Assembly (NCBI GenBank): GCA_020726325.1
Contig: DYST01000006.1
Location: 1 to 38,266, forward strand
Origin: Thiomicrospira cyclica
GTDB lineage: Bacteria > Pseudomonadota > Gammaproteobacteria > Thiomicrospirales > Thiomicrospiraceae
DNA: 38,266 nt
Direction: 5' to 3'
Positions 34,155 through 38,266 of this stretch are shown here, one piece after another. How positions within the stretch are numbered: the first letter of the stretch is position 1; every line of letters starts with the position of its first letter. The notes under the pieces were generated by a model. It did not search any database. It had not been told where the DNA came from and saw only the letters and a list, made by a program, of their open reading frames with translations. Position numbers and translations under genes: made by a program.

Positions 34155-35510
34155 TTATTCCACGTCATAACCAGAGTCACGTAATTTTGCTAATTTATAG
34201 CGCAAGGTTCTTGGGCTTAATTGTAAGATTTCTGCTGTTTTAGCGCGATTACCTGCATTTGCTTTCAATGTTTTCAGAATCAAATCAATTTCTTGTTGTT
34301 TTAGATCTTGCATGATGAGCGGTGAAGCATAATCATTTGTACCATCATCCGCCTCAATCGACAAGGTCTCTTCTTGCCACAAAGAGCGGGCATCGATCAG
34401 AATATCATCTGCCATAATAGACTCACCGCTTGCAAGAACCAAGGCACGCTGAACCACGTTATCCAACTCACGAATATTTCCAGGCCAGTTATAGGCAGTT
34501 AATCGCGCTGCCGCGCCTTCATCCAATATAGGTTGAACCTTTTTACCATCACAATGACGCGCGATTAAACGCTCGGCAATAGGAACAATGTCTTGTATAC
34601 GTTCACGCAAGGGCGGTAAATGCATTGGAAAAACATTAAGCCGATAAAACAAATCTTCTCTAAATTTATGATTTTTAATGGCGTGTTCAAACTCAATGTT
34701 CGTTGCCGACAAGACGCGCACATCAAGATTAATCATTTTATCGCCACCCAAACGCTCAACTTCTCGCTCTTGCAACACACGCAACAGTTTACTTTGCACA
34801 TCAAAGTTCATTTCACCGATTTCATCTAAAAACAGTGTTCCCTTTTGTGCCTGCTCAAATTTACCTGGCATTGATTTAACAGCACCTGTAAAAGCCCCTT
34901 TTTCATAACCAAATAAGGTTGCTTCTAACATACTTTCAGGAATTGCGGCACAGTTAATGGCGATAAAAGGACCTTGCGCTCGCGGCGATTGTTGATGGAT
35001 ATAACGTGCTAAGACTTCCTTACCGCTACCACTTTCACCTGTAATCAATACACTTGCATCCGACTGTGCCAGTTTTTTCGCAATTTGCTTGAGCTTTTGT
35101 GTCATCGGATCAACCGCAACAAAATCATCACCGCTAGAAGCGTCCGCATTGAGGTAACGCTGTGCCTTTTCTAATAAGATACTGGCTTCAAAGGGTTTAA
35201 CTAAATAATCAATCGCGCCATCTTTCATTGCTGAAACCGCTTGCTCAATCGTACCGTAAGCGGTCATCAAAACAACGGGCAAATGTGGTTTTAAAGCACG
35301 CAAGCGTTTGAGTAAGGCATAACCATCCATGCCATCCATGCGAATATCGCTAAAGACAAGGCTAATTTGCTCATCTTCACCCAACACGGCTAAGGCACTG
35401 AGACCATTATCGACCGATATAACCTCAAAATCGCCCAATTGCAAGGTATCCACAATGGCTTCTCGCAAATCTACATCATCTTCAACCACTAAAATACGTG
35501 CTAAACTCAC
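34155..35510 (-). CDS. fleR: Sigma-54 dependent flagellar response regulator FleR (FlrC)
   Basis: A 451-aa NtrC-type activator of middle flagellar genes. The receiver has ILVVEDD and phosphoacceptor Asp in [13 protein letters not shown]. The AAA+ domain shows Walker [16 protein letters not shown], the sigma-54 contact loop GAFTGA ([11 protein letters not shown]) and LFLDEIGEM. The C-terminal Fis helix-turn-helix is [24 protein letters not shown]. The track begins at 35537. I use GTG 35510, which overlaps the fleS stop as GTGA and has GGAGG seven bases upstream. It is coupled to its kinase gene. Confidence 0.95.
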   Translation of the reverse strand: MSLARILVVEDDVDLREAIVDTLQLGDFEVISVDNGLSALAVLGEDEQISLVFSDIRMDGMDGYALLKRLRALKPHLPVVLMTAYGTIEQAVSAMKDGAIDYLVKPFEASILLEKAQRYLNADASSGDDFVAVDPMTQKLKQIAKKLAQSDASVLITGESGSGKEVLARYIHQQSPRAQGPFIAINCAAIPESMLEATLFGYEKGAFTGAVKSMPGKFEQAQKGTLFLDEIGEMNFDVQSKLLRVLQEREVERLGGDKMINLDVRVLSATNIEFEHAIKNHKFREDLFYRLNVFPMHLPPLRERIQDIVPIAERLIARHCDGKKVQPILDEGAAARLTAYNWPGNIRELDNVVQRALVLASGESIMADDILIDARSLWQEETLSIEADDGTNDYASPLIMQDLKQQEIDLILKTLKANAGNRAKTAEILQLSPRTLRYKLAKLRDSGYDVE

Positions 35511-36670
35511 AAAGATTCCTCCTGCTTCGGCAACCAAAGACAGAACTCACTGCCCTCACCGAGTTTTGATACCAGTGTTACTTTACCATGATGCGCTTGC
35601 GCTACCGCTCGCGTCACAGCCAATCCTAAACCCGTCCCTTGTGCGCGACTGGTATAAAAGGGTTCAAATACTTTTTCTTGTAAATCAGGGGCAATACCCG
35701 GACCTTTATCGCTAACAATCAGACAGACCCACTGACCCTCAATACGCGCACTGAGCGTAATATCGGCTGAATCTTTAACCACATCAATGGCATTGACAAT
35801 CAGGCTTTGCAATGCGGTAGTCAATGCTGCCAGATCACCCCGTACCGCACAGTCTTCCGCTAGGGGTACAAGCATCAATTTACTGTGACTGGCAACAATG
35901 GGTTGTTCAACCACCTGAGCAACCTGTGCCAATAACTCAGAAACATGAACACAACTACTGCCACTTCGTCCCCCTTTTGCATATTGCAGCATATCGGTAA
36001 CCAAATTTTCTAAGTGACGCAGGCGTGCTAAAATTTTTTCGCTCATTTCTTGTCGTTTTAATTCAGACAAATTCGGTAAATTCAATTGCGAGGCATAAAG
36101 TAAGGCTGCTGCTAATGGGGTACGAATTTGATGCGCTAAAGAAGCCGCCATCTCCCCCATACTGCGTAAGCGTTGGTGTTGGCTGAGTTTGCTCGCCAAA
36201 TTACGTTGTTCTGTGACATCCATTAACAACACAATCTTACCTAAGGCTTTATCCAAAGCGGTTTCTGAGACACTCAAAATACGCCCATTAGCAAACAGCC
36301 AGTCGCCTTTAACTTCACCTGATTTTGCTAATCCCGTCAAAACCGTTTGCCACGGACGACCAACTAATTGTCCATCCAGCCATTGCATCGCCGTCGCATT
36401 TGCTTCGGTAACACGTCCCATTTGATCAATAACCAATACTGCGGCAGGTAATAGCGTCAGTAGTCGCGCCAAACGATCAGCGACACGCTCTTTTTCGGCT
36501 AACTGTAATAAGCGTTCGCTTCTTGCTTGCGCCAACTCTTGTGTGAGTTCAACGACCTGTCGTTGTAAACGCTCATATGCATCGGCCAGTTGTGCTGAGG
36601 TGGCATTAAAGAGCGTAAAGGCTTCTTCTAACTCACGTAGGCGTTGACGTTCGGCTTCGGATAAGCTCAC
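35507..36670 (-). CDS. fleS: Flagellar sensor kinase FleS (FlrB)
   Basis: A 387-aa cytoplasmic histidine kinase, with no membrane segment, that phosphorylates FleR. An N-terminal coiled coil is followed by a PAS domain ([26 protein letters not shown], about 72-165). The H box is [26 protein letters not shown]. The ATPase domain has [23 protein letters not shown] and [13 protein letters not shown]. The start is GTG at 36670, directly after the fleQ stop with GAGGA seven bases upstream. Confidence 0.95.
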   Translation of the reverse strand: MSLSEAERQRLRELEEAFTLFNATSAQLADAYERLQRQVVELTQELAQARSERLLQLAEKERVADRLARLLTLLPAAVLVIDQMGRVTEANATAMQWLDGQLVGRPWQTVLTGLAKSGEVKGDWLFANGRILSVSETALDKALGKIVLLMDVTEQRNLASKLSQHQRLRSMGEMAASLAHQIRTPLAAALLYASQLNLPNLSELKRQEMSEKILARLRHLENLVTDMLQYAKGGRSGSSCVHVSELLAQVAQVVEQPIVASHSKLMLVPLAEDCAVRGDLAALTTALQSLIVNAIDVVKDSADITLSARIEGQWVCLIVSDKGPGIAPDLQEKVFEPFYTSRAQGTGLGLAVTRAVAQAHHGKVTLVSKLGEGSEFCLWLPKQEESL

Positions 36671-37702
36671 TTAGTTATCCTCGGTACGAAGATGTAATTT
36701 TCGCATTTTCTCAATTAAGGTCGTACGGTTCAAACGCAATAAGCGTGCCGCCTGACTCACAACACCATCGGAATGCTCTAGCGCACGTTGAATGATGCTT
36801 TTTTCCATATCGTGCAGATATTGCTTTAAATCTAAACTACCGTCAAAGGCTGGCATCGACAAGGACTCACCCATCTTGACCGTTGATGAGATAACTTCAA
36901 TCGGATGATACTGTCGTGGCAACATATCGGGCGTGACTAACTTCCCTGGATATAAAATAGACAAACGTTCAACCAAGTTACCCAGTTCACGCACATTACC
37001 AGGCCAATCATAGCGCATTAGGGAATCTATTGTTTCTGCCGACAATTGCACCTGTTCACGACCAGAAACACCCATACGCTTAAGTTGCATTTCAATGAGC
37101 AACGGGACATCTTCAGCACGTGCGCGTAATGGCGGTAATTCGATGGGAAAAATATTAAGACGATAGAACAAGTCTTCACGAAAAGTACCTTCATCAATAC
37201 GAACGGGCAAATCGCGGTGTGTCGCGGCGACAATGCGTAGATCAGCAGTGAGACTTTTACTACCACCAACACGCTCATAAACACGTTCTTGCAGCACGCG
37301 CAAGAGCTTTACTTGCATCGCCAGTGGCATATCACCAATTTCATCAAGAAAAAGCGTGCCTGCTTCAGCCAATTCAAAACGCCCCTTACGGGCTGTAATG
37401 GCACCTGTAAAAGCACCTTTTTCGTGACCGAATAACTCTGATTCCAAAAGCTCGGCAGGAACAGCGCCACAATTAAGTGGTACAAAGGCATATGGGTTAC
37501 GTAAGGAGCATAAATGAATTGCTTGTGCTACAACTTCTTTGCCCGTACCTGACTCACCTAAAATCAGAACTGTTGCATCTGTTTCCGCGACTTGACTAAT
37601 GAGATTTTTAACCTGCATCATCGCAGGACTCACACCAATCACTTGTTCAATTGAACTCACCACACCCCCAAGCAAACTGTCATTAACACATGGCAACGAC
37701 AA
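36671..37702 (-). CDS. fleQ: FleQ/FlrA-type flagellar master regulator lacking the N-terminal receiver-like domain
   Basis: A sigma-54 activator of at most 343 aa. The AAA+ domain has Walker [22 protein letters not shown] ([20 protein letters not shown]) and LFLDEIGDM. The C-terminus [19 protein letters not shown]...[20 protein letters not shown] is close to FleQ. FleQ is about 490 aa with a receiver-like domain of about 120 residues in front; here the frame closes at 37733 and that domain is missing. The LFRS segment that binds c-di-GMP in Pseudomonas FleQ is replaced by SIEQ by my alignment. The start is uncertain: the track TTG at 37702 has no ribosome site, and a GTG at 37660 follows GGGGG. 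The stop abuts fleS. Confidence 0.88.
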   Translation of the reverse strand: MSLPCVNDSLLGGVVSSIEQVIGVSPAMMQVKNLISQVAETDATVLILGESGTGKEVVAQAIHLCSLRNPYAFVPLNCGAVPAELLESELFGHEKGAFTGAITARKGRFELAEAGTLFLDEIGDMPLAMQVKLLRVLQERVYERVGGSKSLTADLRIVAATHRDLPVRIDEGTFREDLFYRLNIFPIELPPLRARAEDVPLLIEMQLKRMGVSGREQVQLSAETIDSLMRYDWPGNVRELGNLVERLSILYPGKLVTPDMLPRQYHPIEVISSTVKMGESLSMPAFDGSLDLKQYLHDMEKSIIQRALEHSDGVVSQAARLLRLNRTTLIEKMRKLHLRTEDN

Positions 37703-37731
37703 TGTTGATACGACTATTATTAGATGTGGTG

Positions 37732-37772
37732 TTTATACACTAAAGCCCTACAGCCTGTCAAAATTTTGTCAG
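37732..37772 (-). promoter_or_regulatory. fleQ promoter with overlapping FleQ-box-like palindrome
   Basis: On the minus strand TTGACA (37761-37756) and TATAAA (37737-37732) are spaced by 18 nt, a near-consensus sigma-70 promoter. The -35 lies inside an 18-bp palindrome with one mismatched pair (CTGTCAAAATTTTGTCAG on the plus strand, 37755-37772). Its core GTCAAAATTTTGTC resembles the published Pseudomonas FleQ box GTCAATAAATTGAC at 10 of 14 positions. This suggests autorepression. Confidence 0.65.
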
Positions 37773-37789
37773 CATAATCGCAGGCGTTA

Positions 37790-38227
37790 TCAAGCTTTTT
37801 TTTGCTTGTCCAACTCTTCTTTTGACATGCGACGGTAATTATCTGGCATTTCATCCCAAGCAGTCTTTACGTTTCGCAATAACTCAGCGACCTCATCTAA
37901 AATCGCAACATCATTACGCGCACTTGCTTGAAATAAACGTCGAACCATAAAGTCATACAGTGCATTAAGGTTATCAGCAACCTCTCCACCATTATCAAGA
38001 TCAAGACCACCACGCAATCCAGTAATGATTGTAATGGCATGATTAATGCGTTTACCTTTTGTCTCATAGTCTTTACGAATCATCGCACCTTTAGCTTGCG
38101 CAATCACATCTAAAGCACCCTCATAAAGCATTTGCACCAAACGGTAGGGGGTAGCACCCTCAATCCCTGTCTGCACATTTGTTTGTGCATACTGCTGTAA
38201 AAAACGATTACGAACCATAGCGTTCAT
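37790..38227 (-). CDS. fliS: Flagellin export chaperone FliS
   Basis: A 145-aa helical chaperone that keeps flagellin unfolded before export. Family features are QQYAQTNVQTGIEGATPYRLVQMLYEGALDVIAQAKGAM near the N-terminus and LRGGLDLDNGGEVADNLNALYDFMVRRL in the middle. A Lys-rich tail is encoded partly by an A8 run. Two ATGs are possible, 38227 and 38218; GGGAG fits the first and AGGA the second. fliD is probably just outside the window. A FliT/FleP gene, found between fliS and fleQ in Pseudomonas, is absent. I see no clear terminator before fleQ. Confidence 0.95.
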   Translation of the reverse strand: MNAMVRNRFLQQYAQTNVQTGIEGATPYRLVQMLYEGALDVIAQAKGAMIRKDYETKGKRINHAITIITGLRGGLDLDNGGEVADNLNALYDFMVRRLFQASARNDVAILDEVAELLRNVKTAWDEMPDNYRRMSKEELDKQKKA

Positions 38228-38266
38228 TCCTGATTACTCCCATCATGCTGAAATCATACTTTTGTT

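Noticed and set aside
37755-37790. Terminator after fliS
   Set aside because: A GCCTG/CAGGC pairing is possible, but the loop is long and no T-run follows. The palindrome is better explained as a regulatory site.
1-38266. tRNA, rRNA, CRISPR array, insertion-sequence ends or prophage genes
   Set aside because: None was seen. Almost the whole window is coding, and the only gap over 300 bases without a minus-strand gene (7176-7587) holds the small plus-strand gene and a terminator.

Overview
This 38.3 kb window comes from a gammaproteobacterium with a polar-type flagellum; the order or genus cannot be named from sequence alone. The evidence is the FleQ-FleS-FleR regulatory trio, FlhF plus FlhG (FleN), a sigma-54 type -24/-12 promoter before fliE, and a fliE-to-flhB-to-fliA-cheYZA order of the Pseudomonas/Vibrio kind. 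Base composition is moderate (roughly low-to-mid 40s % GC by eye). Every gene except one small ORF lies on the minus strand, so transcription runs from high to low coordinates.

Region 1 (38266 to 33736): fliS, then fleQ-fleS-fleR as a tightly packed operon, then fliE behind a sigma-54 promoter. FleQ lacks its usual N-terminal receiver-like domain. A FleQ-box-like palindrome overlaps the -35 element of its promoter.

Region 2 (33636 to 17927): fliF-G-H-I-J-K encode the MS ring, switch and export apparatus. An unusual insert follows: a chemoreceptor-like protein with no periplasmic sensor, then motA and motB. Then come fliL-M-N-O-P-Q-R and flhB. Several genes carry repeat or homopolymer tracts: poly-Ala in FliF, G9 in fliM, A9/A8 in motB, and a duplicated N-terminal motif in FliN.

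Region 3 (17845 to 9427): flhA-flhF-flhG-fliA-cheY-cheZ-cheA-cheW. A Rho-independent terminator sits between cheY and cheZ, and CheZ lacks its N-terminal helix. CheA has no recognisable P2 domain, but its linker holds two FliM-like acidic peptides. No cheB or cheR is present.

Region 4 (9378 to 7304): pabC and mltG, closed by a terminator whose stem lies inside the 3' end of a convergent small Cys-rich gene on the plus strand.

Region 5 (7175 to 1): a two-component pair (receiver plus Fis-type helix-turn-helix without an AAA+ domain, and a PrsK-like kinase with a degenerate ATP-binding motif). A Rpn/PDDEXK-type nuclease and a type III restriction-modification system (mod, and res running off the window edge) follow it. 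The short spacings make one transcript from regulator to restriction genes possible. The res gene is absent from the ORF track because its stop lies outside the window.
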